64,000 nt of DNA, from NCBI RefSeq assembly GCF_014844075.1, contig NZ_CP062165.1:5828001-5892000 (forward strand), given 5' to 3'. The notes below the pieces were generated by a model that saw only the letters and a list, made by a program, of their open reading frames with translations, made no database searches and had not been told where the DNA came from. Numbering within the stretch: the first letter of the stretch is position 1; every line of letters starts with the position of its first letter. This document shows positions 8,536 through 17,467 of this stretch, piece after piece. The position numbers and the translations under genes are program-made. Origin of the DNA: Paenibacillus sp. JNUCC-31 (GTDB taxonomy: Bacteria > Bacillota > Bacilli > Paenibacillales > Paenibacillaceae).

Positions 8536-9168
8536 GTGAATCTGACCCCTGACGAATATGTAAATCAATTATTTCAAGAGGATGATCTCTTGTTGAAGGT
8601 AAAAGAAGCCATCCGATCGAACGGAATGCCGGAAGTTTCGGTTGCAGCGGCCTATGGCCGTTTGCTTACTTTTCTTGCAAAGACATCCAAAGCGGAAGCT
8701 GCGCTCGAAATCGGCGTGCTGGGCGGTTACAGTGGAATCTGTATCGCTCGCGGGTTGAGTGAGGAGGGCACTCTGACTTCGTTGGAGCTGAAAGAAGAAT
8801 ATGCGGCAATGGCACGTGGACATCTGGAAGAAGGCGGCTTTGGTGACAAAGTCGAGTATCGGATTGGGCCTGCGGCCGATAGTCTGGAGCAACTGGTGAA
8901 GGAGGGCCGAACATTCGATTTCTTCTTTATCGATGCAGACAAGGAAAATTACCCTGTTTATCTCGATTATGCCATTAAGCTCGCGCGGCCCGGGGCGGTC
9001 ATCGTGGGAGATAACTGTTTCCTGCGTGGCCGTACGCTGAATCCGGACAAGCAGGGGCCGGCAGTCCTCGCGGTTCGACGTTTCAACGAGCAGATGGCAA
9101 GTGACCCAAGGCTCGTTACAACGATGCTGCCGGACTATGATGGTCTGGCTCTGGCATGGGTGAAGTAA
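8536..9168 (+). CDS. O-methyltransferase (caffeoyl-CoA/catechol OMT family)
   Basis: The 210-residue class I methyltransferase starts at GTG 8536, nine bases from AAGGAGG. Characteristic elements are ALEIGVLGGYSGICIARGL (SAM binding), SLELKEEYAAMARGHLEEGG, FDFFFIDADKENYP (metal/SAM acid cluster) and GAVIVGDNCFLRG (Asp-Asn metal ligand). Bacterial members methylate small phenolic or catechol-like substrates, or in some cases tRNA hydroxyuridine (TrmR). No neighbour reveals the substrate. It diverges from the RNA methyltransferase gene. Confidence 0.88.
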   Translation: MNLTPDEYVNQLFQEDDLLLKVKEAIRSNGMPEVSVAAAYGRLLTFLAKTSKAEAALEIGVLGGYSGICIARGLSEEGTLTSLELKEEYAAMARGHLEEGGFGDKVEYRIGPAADSLEQLVKEGRTFDFFFIDADKENYPVYLDYAIKLARPGAVIVGDNCFLRGRTLNPDKQGPAVLAVRRFNEQMASDPRLVTTMLPDYDGLALAWVK

Positions 9169-9327
9169 GAATATCAGCTCACAAGGCAAAAGCTCTGATG
9201 AACCGGCATTAAAGAGGCTTGTCCATCTCTGACATCGATCCAATGAAATGAACGGTATATAAATGAAACGATGCCCATGTTGCATCATGGATCTTGCATG
9301 CAGGAGATTGAAGGGCATCAGACAAAA

Positions 9328-9379
9328 ATAAGAGACGACCAGACCCTGGGTACGAGGGGATGTCGTCTCTTATTTTTTG
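9328..9379. terminator. Bidirectional terminator between the OMT and asparaginase genes
   Basis: ATAAGAGACGAC (9328-9339) and GTCGTCTCTTAT (9362-9373) are perfectly complementary and end in a T run. Confidence 0.85.
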
Positions 9380-9404
9380 CAAGATATAAAGTGATTAGTC
9401 CTTC

Positions 9405-10616
9405 TTAAACTTCAGGCGTTCCGTAAGTCTCAAACCATTTTTTGATTGTATCAAAATCATCACTGAAGGACAGTCCAAGCATCAACAAAATGCGTGCTTG
9501 CTGAGGGCTGAGGTTGTCCCCCGCAATAACGCCCTTTCCTCCACCATAGACACTGCCTGAACCTGTCCGAGTGGTAGTTACGAAGATCACGCCGTCCTCC
9601 ACGGCTTTGGTTCGTGCTTGTCCCATCGCTCTGGAGATACCACCTGCTCCGGTACCGGAGGTGACGATTCCCTTGGCGCCGCCTTTCACAAATCCTTCAA
9701 TGGCTTCGCCTCCAGCTTCCTGATAGGAGATGGCTATTTCCACTTTGGCGAGATCTGCTTTTGAGATTTTGCTCAGATCAAATGCCGGTTTCGCTGTACC
9801 TTCAGGCTTCAAGGCGCGTGCAGGGGCGCGGTAAATTCGAATGTTCTCTTCATCAATATACCCTACTGCACCGAGCATTGGTGTTTCGAACGTATCCGTA
9901 CGATAATCATTCGTTTTGGTCACGCCGCGTGCCAGTTGAATGGTATCGTTCAACATCAGCACTGTGCCAAATGATGTGGTACGACCACTGCCTGCGAGTT
10001 TAATGGCATTGTACAGATTGGCTTGTGCATCCGAGCCGATAACTGTCCAAGGGCGCATCGACCCAGTGATGACAACGGGTTTATCACTTTGTACTGTCAT
10101 GTCAAGGAAGTAGGCGATCTCCTCCATGGTATCTGTACCGGTAGTGACCACAACGCTGTCATATTGAGCCAGCGCCTTGTCTACGGTTTGGGACAAATCA
10201 TAGAGATCAGCCATGGTATAAGAGCCTGAACCTGAATTTCCGAATTGGAGTGTGCTAACATCTGCAATCTTCTGTTTGTCCGGTAAGGCGTCAACCATTT
10301 CTCCAATCGGAAGTGTACCTGCCTTATAGTTCTGGAAGCTGGTCGCATCCTCGGATTGACCTGCGATCGTACCGCCTGTTCCAATAACCAGAACATTAGG
10401 CAGGGCGGATTGTTTGAACGATGCCGATATGGCAGGAATGGTCGTATTGCGAGCCGGGGTGGATGATGCAGTCTGAACTGCACTGGTTGTACCGCTCACT
10501 TCTACCGTAGCAGCCTGAGCTGCATAGGTTCCGATTGGGGACAGGGAGATGGTCAGAGCTGTTAACGCGGCTGTGCTCCATACAGCCCAAGGACGAAGAT
10601 GTGAAGTTTTTTTCAT
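9405..10616 (-). CDS. Secreted type II L-asparaginase
   Basis: The product is 403 residues. The first approximately 36 residues form a signal peptide (KK, then a hydrophobic stretch ending near TYAAQA), followed by a Thr/Ser-rich linker and the asparaginase fold. VLVIGTGGTIAG contains the first catalytic Thr and VVTTGTDTMEE the second. The enzyme hydrolyses asparagine to aspartate and ammonia outside the membrane. An in-frame GTG at 10625 nearly touches GGAG, while ATG 10616 is ten bases away, so ATG is preferred. Its terminator is shared with the converging OMT gene. Confidence 0.9.
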   Translation of the reverse strand: MKKTSHLRPWAVWSTAALTALTISLSPIGTYAAQAATVEVSGTTSAVQTASSTPARNTTIPAISASFKQSALPNVLVIGTGGTIAGQSEDATSFQNYKAGTLPIGEMVDALPDKQKIADVSTLQFGNSGSGSYTMADLYDLSQTVDKALAQYDSVVVTTGTDTMEEIAYFLDMTVQSDKPVVITGSMRPWTVIGSDAQANLYNAIKLAGSGRTTSFGTVLMLNDTIQLARGVTKTNDYRTDTFETPMLGAVGYIDEENIRIYRAPARALKPEGTAKPAFDLSKISKADLAKVEIAISYQEAGGEAIEGFVKGGAKGIVTSGTGAGGISRAMGQARTKAVEDGVIFVTTTRTGSGSVYGGGKGVIAGDNLSPQQARILLMLGLSFSDDFDTIKKWFETYGTPEV

Positions 10617-11040
10617 GAATAGCACTCTCCTTCAGGTTAGTTTCGTGTGATGTTTTTTGAGGATGATATGTATTGAATTCAAATTGATTGTATTTCATGT
10701 TAAGTAATATGACAATATTAGATATCGGTAGAGTAATCGGTTACATTAATAGATATATTGAGTATACATTGTATTTATGAGGTTTTATGGACGAATATAA
10801 GAAGATAAAAAAGAGAGCGAGGAATATAAAATCATAATAATTGTATTAATAACGTCATATTTCATAACATACGGGTCTTTTGTCCTGATAGAGTATAGAT
10901 CAATTTTGGGGAAAAGTGTTGTAGGATCATCAATAGCAGAATTGATCTTGTCACAACGGATATAGAGGTGCAAAAGTTAGCAAGTTTTGACTATTTTTGT
11001 AATACGTTCTAGGAAAAGAGGCTCAATTATTGCCAAAAAT
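10617..11040. other. AT-rich intergenic region without a convincing gene
   Basis: This divergent spacer between the asparaginase and P450 genes holds no ORF with a ribosome site. The only structure I see is an inverted pair AGATCAATT (10897-10905) / AATTGATCT (10940-10948) with a 34-nt loop, of unknown meaning. Confidence 0.6.
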
Positions 11041-11069
11041 TTGTATGCTCATCGCGTTGAGTCTATAAT
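11041..11069 (+). promoter_or_regulatory. SigA-type promoter of the P450 gene
   Basis: TTGTAT at 11041-11046, 17-bp spacer, TATAAT at 11064-11069. Confidence 0.7.
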
Positions 11070-11123
11070 ATATGGTGATTTCAATATGTAAATAAATATA
11101 TATTAATGATTGGAGGAGAAACG

Positions 11124-12329
11124 ATGAACCGAGCACCCAGAAAGTATGCCAATTACATTCCGATCCGGGAACTGGAGGTGGTGGAGCAACAATTATTTCC
11201 CTTCCCGGTGTACGCTGAACTTCGTGACAACACTCCAGTCCGCTATGACAACCATCGAGAATGCTGGGATGTTTTCCGTTATGAAGACGTGCAATATGTG
11301 TTGAAAAACCCAAAACTGTTCTCTTCCGAACGTGATCGCGCAAACGCCAGCATGCTTACTACAGATCCGCCGAAGCACAAGCAATTGCGGGATCTGGTTA
11401 ATCAGGCGTTCACGCCTAAAGCGATCGAAGCGTTAGCTCCGCGTATTCAGAAAATCGCCGATGAGTTACTGGCTCCACATCTGCCAGAAGGTTGTATGCG
11501 GCTGATCGATGATCTCGCCACACCACTTCCGGTTATCGTGATCGCCGAATTGATTGGAGTCCCTGCTGCCGATCGCCAGAAATTTAAAGACTGGTCTGAT
11601 GCACTCGTGAAAGGCGCGCGGGATGACAGTGATGAAGCCTTCCAGGAATTGATGGAAGAAAAGAAGCGGAATCAACAGGAGTTGGCGAGCTACTTCACGG
11701 CCATCATGGAAGAAAGATGTCAGCGGCCCAAGGATGATCTGATCTCTTTGCTGCTTGCTGCAGAGATTGAAGGGGAGAAGCTAACGGCAGAGGAAGTGAT
11801 CGGATTCTGCATCTTGTTACTTGCTGCCGGCAATGAAACCACTACCAATCTGATTACCAATGCCGTCCGGGTTCTCTCAGAGCAACCCGAGCTTCAGCAG
11901 CAGCTGAGAGATCACCCCGAACTCATTCCCTCAGTGGTAGAGGAAACGTTGCGTTACTATCCGCCAATTGTGGCTATTGGGCGTATTGCCAAAGAAAACG
12001 TAGAATTGAACGGACAAACGATCAAGGCGGGAGAACAGGTCATTTCCTGGGTAGGATCGGCCAACCGGGATAGCGCTCAATTCGATCAGGCTGAGAAGTT
12101 TGTGCCTGACCGCAAGCCGAACAGACATATGGGTTTTGGTTTTGGAATTCACTTTTGTCTCGGTGCGCCGCTTGCACGGCTCGAGGCGAGGGTTGTACTT
12201 CAGACCATGCTTCGGCAAATGAAAGACATTCAGCTTGTGCCGGAAACTATTTTGAAGCCCATTCAGAGTGCCTTTGTATTTGGTGTCAAAGAATACCCGA
12301 TTCAATTCACAAGCCATCTGACTCAATGA
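11124..12329 (+). CDS. Cytochrome P450
   Basis: The 401-residue soluble bacterial P450 has AGNETT in helix I (235-240, oxygen activation), ETLR (274-277, ExxR) and the haem loop FGFGIHFCLG with Cys345 as the iron ligand. The upstream in-frame ATG 11106 precedes the ribosome site (GGAGGAG at 11112-11118), so ATG 11124 is used. The class resembles CYP107-type enzymes. It needs ferredoxin or flavodoxin partners; a ferredoxin gene is present at 63.5 kb, but no link is shown. Substrate unknown. Confidence 0.93.
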   Translation: MNRAPRKYANYIPIRELEVVEQQLFPFPVYAELRDNTPVRYDNHRECWDVFRYEDVQYVLKNPKLFSSERDRANASMLTTDPPKHKQLRDLVNQAFTPKAIEALAPRIQKIADELLAPHLPEGCMRLIDDLATPLPVIVIAELIGVPAADRQKFKDWSDALVKGARDDSDEAFQELMEEKKRNQQELASYFTAIMEERCQRPKDDLISLLLAAEIEGEKLTAEEVIGFCILLLAAGNETTTNLITNAVRVLSEQPELQQQLRDHPELIPSVVEETLRYYPPIVAIGRIAKENVELNGQTIKAGEQVISWVGSANRDSAQFDQAEKFVPDRKPNRHMGFGFGIHFCLGAPLARLEARVVLQTMLRQMKDIQLVPETILKPIQSAFVFGVKEYPIQFTSHLTQ

Positions 12330-12358
12330 ATTCACGTTGAGGTTTGAACAAATGAATG

Positions 12359-12406
12359 CCAAAAGCCGCTTCCATGCCTAATAGGCGTTGGAAGCGGCTT
12401 TTTTCT
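12359..12406. terminator. Bidirectional terminator between the P450 and MFS genes
   Basis: AAAAGCCGCTTCCA (12361-12374) pairs with TGGAAGCGGCTTTT (12389-12402). Confidence 0.88.
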
Positions 12407-12433
12407 AAAAACAATATGATTTGAACCGAAGCG

Positions 12434-13645
12434 TCAGGATTCTCTGAGCAGAGGGGGCTTTTTGTACAGTTTGAGCCTAACCCACACCATGTTGAGCAGC
12501 AGCAGTCCACCAGAGACGATGAACAGTCCTTCGATGCCGATGAACCCGGCCATAAAGCCGCCGATTACGGCTCCAAGCATGTTACCGAGCGCGAGTGTGC
12601 TCGTGTTAAAGCTGAATGCCCGGCTAATCATGCTATCTGGCGTATAGGAGCGAATGAGCGCGTTGACACTCGGAAGCAGGCCTCCCATGAACACACCCAT
12701 CATGAAACGGACGATGATGAGCTGCCATACTGTCTGCACGAAAGCTTGAGGTATAAGCATGAGCCCTGTTCCTATAAGAGAGAACGTTAGTACCTTGTGT
12801 GAACCTATCCTGTCACTGAGCTTCCCGAGAATCGGGGACATGGCCATGTTGGATAGTCCCGTGACAGCGCCGACAAGCCCTGCCCAGAAGGCCACATTGA
12901 CATCCGAACCGTGTAATTTCTGTACATACAGCGGCAAGAGTGACATCGGACTGATCATGGCAAATTGCAGCAGGAATGTTACAGCGAACAACGCAGGCAA
13001 TTGCGATGACTTGTTCAGCTCCTTCAGACCGGACAATACGGATTGTTCCGGCAGTTTGGCTGCTTCCTTACGGTCAAACTTCTCTCTAACCAGGAACATG
13101 GCGAGCATAGAAGCTGCGAAAATCAGTCCGCCTGTAATATAGAAGATAGGCCGGAAGCCGACCGCATCAGCGAGTAAGCCGCCAATCAATGGACCCAGAA
13201 TCGTACCTGCAACCTGACCGGACTGGCTGATCCCCATGGCAAACCCCATACGATCTTTCGGTGTTGTGCCTGATATTAACGCTACGGCTGCCGGGTTGAA
13301 CCCCGAAATTGTACCGTTGAGCAGGCGTAATAAAAGAAGCTGCCATGGGCTCTGTGCAAAACCCATTAGGGCGATAACAATCGCCATTCCGAATCCGGAA
13401 CGCAGCAACATAATTTTTCGACCGTATTTGTCAGACAATTTGCCCCACAAGGGCTGGAACAAAAATGAGGTGAGGAAGTTGGCAGCAAATATAAATCCCG
13501 CCCAAATGCCAATCTCATGCTCACCGACCACGCCCAGATCCTTGGCAAGATAAAGGGACAAAAATGGGGTAATCATGGTCATGCCCGAGTTGACCAGAAA
13601 TTGTCCAAACCAAAGCACAATGAGGTTTACTTTCCACGTTTTCAA
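12434..13645 (-). CDS. MFS efflux transporter (DHA1-like)
   Basis: The 403-residue protein has twelve predicted membrane segments. Loop 2-3 carries GKLSDKYGRKIML, repeated in the second half as GKLSDRIGSHKVL, which are the MFS A-motifs. GPLIGGLLAD in TM5 is the antiporter motif C, so proton-coupled export of drugs or small molecules is likely. Substrate unknown. A minus-strand TATAAT lies near 13704-13709. It diverges from hemE. Confidence 0.87.
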   Translation of the reverse strand: MKTWKVNLIVLWFGQFLVNSGMTMITPFLSLYLAKDLGVVGEHEIGIWAGFIFAANFLTSFLFQPLWGKLSDKYGRKIMLLRSGFGMAIVIALMGFAQSPWQLLLLRLLNGTISGFNPAAVALISGTTPKDRMGFAMGISQSGQVAGTILGPLIGGLLADAVGFRPIFYITGGLIFAASMLAMFLVREKFDRKEAAKLPEQSVLSGLKELNKSSQLPALFAVTFLLQFAMISPMSLLPLYVQKLHGSDVNVAFWAGLVGAVTGLSNMAMSPILGKLSDRIGSHKVLTFSLIGTGLMLIPQAFVQTVWQLIIVRFMMGVFMGGLLPSVNALIRSYTPDSMISRAFSFNTSTLALGNMLGAVIGGFMAGFIGIEGLFIVSGGLLLLNMVWVRLKLYKKPPLLRES

Positions 13646-13849
13646 AGTGCTTTCACTTCCTTTCCGATCGTTTCTGCAACGTTTGAAAAAAACACGATTC
13701 TTTCATTATAACATAATTGGCATATGGATGAGGGGATGTAAGGAATGTCATAGTATTGTCATTGGAACAGAACGACACGTGGTTGTTACCGCTCTTCAAA
13801 AAGGGCATAATGTTAATTATGAGTCCAAAAACTATTGGAGGCTTCTTAC

Positions 13850-14914
13850 ATGAGCTATAATGATCGTCTGATTCAAGCCAGCTTCAAACAGCAGGTGGAC
13901 CGTGTTCCCGTGTGGTACATGCGTCAGGCTGGGCGTTATGATCCCGAATATCGCAAGATTAAGGAAAAGTATTCTTTGCTCGAAATTTGCCGTCAACCTG
14001 AGCTAGCAGCTGAAGTTACACTCATGCCGGTACGTAAACTCGGTGTGGATGCGGCTATTTTGTATTCCGATATTATGAATCCGGTTGCTTCTCTCGGTAT
14101 TGATTTTGATATTGTCAAAAACATTGGACCGGTTATAGATAATCCAATTCGCACAGCAGCCGATGTGGATCGTTTGCGTCCGATTGATGTTGAAGGTGAT
14201 CTTTCTCACATTCTGGAGACCATTCGAATTCTGGACAAGGAACTGGATGTACCGCTGATTACGTTTGCCGGTGCTCCTTTCACCATCGCCAGCTATTTGA
14301 TAGAAGGCCGACCATCCAAAGGGTACATACGGACCAAAACGATGATGTACAGCGAGCCGGAAGTGTGGCATAGATTGATGCAGAAATTGGGCGATATGGT
14401 GATTACATATGTCCGTGCACACATTGCGAATGGCGGAAAGGCATTTCAACTGTTCGACAGCTGGGTAGGTGCGCTATCGCCAGACGACTTTAGAACGTAT
14501 GTGTTGCCGACGATTACTCGTATCTTTACCGAATTATCGGATTTGAATGTACCGAAAATTTATTTTCCGGGTGTGGCTTCCGGTGAATTGCTGCCAACCT
14601 TGCATGATCTTCAAGCTGATGTGATTGGGCTCGATTGGAGAGTGTCGATCTCCGAGGGACGCAGACGATTGGGTGGGAAATTTGCCGTGCAAGGCAATCT
14701 GGACCCATATGTGCTGACTGCGCCGATGGATCTGATCAAGCAGCAGGCCAAAGTGATTATTGACGAAGGCATCAAGGAGCCGGGTTATATTTTTAATCTG
14801 GGGCATGGGTTATTTCCTGAAGCGTCCCTGGATAAATTGAGAGAACTTACGGCGTATATTCATGAATATTCTGCTGAAGCTTTGAAGACTGGGGTGACGG
14901 TTACTAATGACTGA
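13850..14914 (+). CDS. hemE: Uroporphyrinogen decarboxylase
   Basis: The 354-residue protein has both family signatures: VPVWYMRQAGRY near the N-terminus, and GAPFTIASYLIEG. The active-site region DSWVGALSPDDF is also present. It converts uroporphyrinogen III to coproporphyrinogen III in the cytosol. ATG 13850 is eight bases after GGAGG; a TTG five codons upstream overlaps that site and is rejected. It overlaps hemH by 8 nt (ATGACTGA) and starts the hemEHY operon. Confidence 0.96.
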   Translation: MSYNDRLIQASFKQQVDRVPVWYMRQAGRYDPEYRKIKEKYSLLEICRQPELAAEVTLMPVRKLGVDAAILYSDIMNPVASLGIDFDIVKNIGPVIDNPIRTAADVDRLRPIDVEGDLSHILETIRILDKELDVPLITFAGAPFTIASYLIEGRPSKGYIRTKTMMYSEPEVWHRLMQKLGDMVITYVRAHIANGGKAFQLFDSWVGALSPDDFRTYVLPTITRIFTELSDLNVPKIYFPGVASGELLPTLHDLQADVIGLDWRVSISEGRRRLGGKFAVQGNLDPYVLTAPMDLIKQQAKVIIDEGIKEPGYIFNLGHGLFPEASLDKLRELTAYIHEYSAEALKTGVTVTND

Positions 14915-15857
14915 TACAGTAGGTGTACTGGTGATGTCGTATGGCACACCTAAGAACATGGAAAGTATTGAAGCGTACTACACACATATCCGGAGAGGCC
15001 GTCCGCCTGAGCCGGAACAACTGAAAGAACTGACTGACCGTTATGAGGCGATTGTTGGGGGGGTATTCCCTCTACGGGAAAACACGGATAATCAGGTTAA
15101 GGCTCTTCAGGAGACGTTAAACAGGGATGAACGTTCCAATGAGGTTGAATTCCGTTGTTATCAAGGGCTGAAGCATGCGTATCCGTTCATTGAGGATGGT
15201 GTGGAACAGATGGCGAAGGATGGAATTCAGACCGCAATAGGTATCGTGCTTGCACCGCATTTCTCCACAATGAGTGTAGGCAGCTACATCAAGCGTGCTC
15301 GCGAGAAAGCGGAAGAAATGGGTATTCAGATGTCCTTCATTGAGAGTTACCATTTGCATCCAAAATTGATTCAGGCTTTATCCACTCGTGTCAGTGCCAA
15401 ATTGGATGAGTTCGAGGAAGCGGGAGCCAAACGCGGGGATGTACGAGTACTTTTCAGTGCACACAGTCTGCCAGCGCGGATTGTGGATATCGGTGATCCA
15501 TATCCGCAGCAACTGCTGGAGACGTCGGAAGTTATTGCTTCCCGTCTAGGGATTACGAACTGGCAATTCACTTGGCAAAGTGCGGGGCGGACAGCGGAGC
15601 CATGGCTGGGTCCTGATATTCTGGACACGCTTCAGGATCTTGCTCGTGAACAGGTGGAAGATGTGCTTGTGGCACCGATTGGATTCGTATCGGATCATCT
15701 GGAAGTGCTCTATGATCTGGATATTGAAGCCAAAGCGATTGCCAAAGAGATCGACATGCGCCTCATGCGTATCGATTCTCTCAATAGCGATCCTCTTTAC
15801 ATGGAAACGTTAAGTGATGTCATCATTGGCCAATGGCAGCAAGGAACGGATGTATAA
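14907..15857 (+). CDS. hemH: Coproporphyrin III ferrochelatase
   Basis: The 316-residue chelatase inserts Fe(II) into coproporphyrin III (CpfC role in Gram-positives). The catalytic His is in LFSAHSLPARI and the acidic partner in GFVSDHLEVLYDLD. The length fits the monofunctional Bacillales enzyme without a C-terminal extension. The start overlaps the hemE stop by 8 nt and its own stop overlaps hemY by one base, which is consistent with translational coupling. The protein is soluble or membrane-peripheral. Confidence 0.95.
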   Translation: MTDTVGVLVMSYGTPKNMESIEAYYTHIRRGRPPEPEQLKELTDRYEAIVGGVFPLRENTDNQVKALQETLNRDERSNEVEFRCYQGLKHAYPFIEDGVEQMAKDGIQTAIGIVLAPHFSTMSVGSYIKRAREKAEEMGIQMSFIESYHLHPKLIQALSTRVSAKLDEFEEAGAKRGDVRVLFSAHSLPARIVDIGDPYPQQLLETSEVIASRLGITNWQFTWQSAGRTAEPWLGPDILDTLQDLAREQVEDVLVAPIGFVSDHLEVLYDLDIEAKAIAKEIDMRLMRIDSLNSDPLYMETLSDVIIGQWQQGTDV

Positions 15858-17281
15858 TGGAAGACCCTAAACGTCGTGTCGTTGTTGTCGGCGGAGGTCT
15901 GACCGGCCTGAGCGCGGCATTTTATATTCGGAAGCACTACCGGGAAGCAGGGATTGAACCCGTAATTACCCTGGTTGAGAAAAGTTCTTCCATGGGTGGC
16001 ATGATTGAGACGCTGCATCGGGATGGATTTGTTATTGAGAAAGGACCGGATTCTTTCCTTGCCCGCAAAACGGCGATGATTGACTTGGCTAAAGAGCTGG
16101 AAATGGATCATGAACTGGTCAGTCAGAATCCCGAATCCAAAAAAACATACATCATGCAGCGTGGCAAGTTACATCCCATGCCAGCAGGACTCGTTCTTGG
16201 TATTCCGACAGAGTTGAGACCGTTTCTGAGAAGCGGCCTTGTATCTCCGGCAGGCAAGCTGCGAGCATTAATGGATTTTGTCATTCCTCCACGTCGTACA
16301 ACGGAGGATGAATCGCTCGGCTACATGATTGAACGCCGCCTTGGAGCGGAAGTGCTGGAAAACTTGACTGAGCCGTTGCTTGCGGGTATCTATGCAGGTG
16401 ATATGCGCCGATTGAGTCTTCAGGCAACCTTTCCACAATTCGGGGAAGTGGAGCGGGATTACGGCAGTTTGATCCGTGGAATGATGACTGGCCGCAAACC
16501 AGCAGAGACCCATACGGGAACGAAGAGAAGTGCTTTTCTGAACTTCCGTCAAGGATTGCAGAGCCTGGTTCACGCGCTTGTTCATGAATTGCAGGATGTG
16601 GATCAACGACTGAATACTTCGGTGCAATCGCTGGAGGTTCTGTCTGGAGAACAGGCCAGATACAGGATTCAACTGAATAACGGAGAGCAACTTGAGGCGG
16701 ATGATGTTGTCATTACGGTGCCTACGTATGTTGCATCCGAACTGCTGCAACCCCATGTGGACACAGCAGCTCTGGATGCAATCAATTACGTATCGGTAGC
16801 GAATGTGGTGCTTGCTTTTGAGAAAAAGGATATCGAACACGTATTTGACGGATCAGGTTTCCTCGTTCCACGCAAGGAAGGTCGCAATATTACGGCATGT
16901 ACCTGGACATCAACCAAATGGCTGCATACCAGCCCGGATGACAAGGTGCTGCTGCGTTGCTATGTTGGCCGTTCGGGAGACGAACAAAATGTGGAGCTCC
17001 CGGATGATGTACTGACGGATCTGGTGCTTAAGGACTTGCGTGAAACGATGGGCGTAGAGGCAGTTCCGATCTTCTCGGAAATCACCCGGCTTCGCAAATC
17101 GATGCCGCAATATCCGGTAGGTCATCTGCAGCACATTGCAGCACTCCGAGAGGAACTGGGCAGCAAATTGCCGGGTGTATATATTGCTGGCGCTGGTTAT
17201 GAAGGTGTTGGGTTGCCTGACTGTATTCGACAGGCGAAGGACATGTCGGTTCAAGCGACACAACGGATTATTGCACAATAA
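15857..17281 (+). CDS. hemY: Coproporphyrinogen III oxidase, oxygen-dependent HemY/CgoX type
   Basis: The 474-residue flavoprotein begins with VVVVGGGLTGLSAAF (FAD dinucleotide fold) and ends with the FAD-binding VYIAGAGYEGVGLPDCIRQ. In Firmicutes this enzyme makes coproporphyrin III from coproporphyrinogen III, supplying HemH. A longer frame from 15833 would push the FAD loop inward; ATG 15857 in TAATG overlaps the hemH stop and sits 12 bases from AAGGA. No hemQ is visible here, although the pathway needs one. Confidence 0.93.
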   Translation: MEDPKRRVVVVGGGLTGLSAAFYIRKHYREAGIEPVITLVEKSSSMGGMIETLHRDGFVIEKGPDSFLARKTAMIDLAKELEMDHELVSQNPESKKTYIMQRGKLHPMPAGLVLGIPTELRPFLRSGLVSPAGKLRALMDFVIPPRRTTEDESLGYMIERRLGAEVLENLTEPLLAGIYAGDMRRLSLQATFPQFGEVERDYGSLIRGMMTGRKPAETHTGTKRSAFLNFRQGLQSLVHALVHELQDVDQRLNTSVQSLEVLSGEQARYRIQLNNGEQLEADDVVITVPTYVASELLQPHVDTAALDAINYVSVANVVLAFEKKDIEHVFDGSGFLVPRKEGRNITACTWTSTKWLHTSPDDKVLLRCYVGRSGDEQNVELPDDVLTDLVLKDLRETMGVEAVPIFSEITRLRKSMPQYPVGHLQHIAALREELGSKLPGVYIAGAGYEGVGLPDCIRQAKDMSVQATQRIIAQ

Positions 17282-17291
17282 TGAAGTACAT

Positions 17292-17339
17292 GGCTGTCTC
17301 GATCGTAGAGTTTTTCTACAGGATAGACGGCCTTTTTTT
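17292..17339 (+). terminator. Terminator of the hemEHY operon
   Basis: GGCTGTCT (17292-17299) and AGACGGCC (17325-17332) flank an inner GTAGA/CTAC stem, followed by seven T residues. Confidence 0.8.
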
Positions 17340-17467
17340 CACCATAAAGCATAAAATTGGGAAGAAGTCGTACTCTTCAATATTTGCAGTTCAAAGGAAT
17401 CATGGAAATCCAGAATATGCCTGATATATAATATGATGAGGATTGCCGTGAAGAAGAGGAGTTGCCT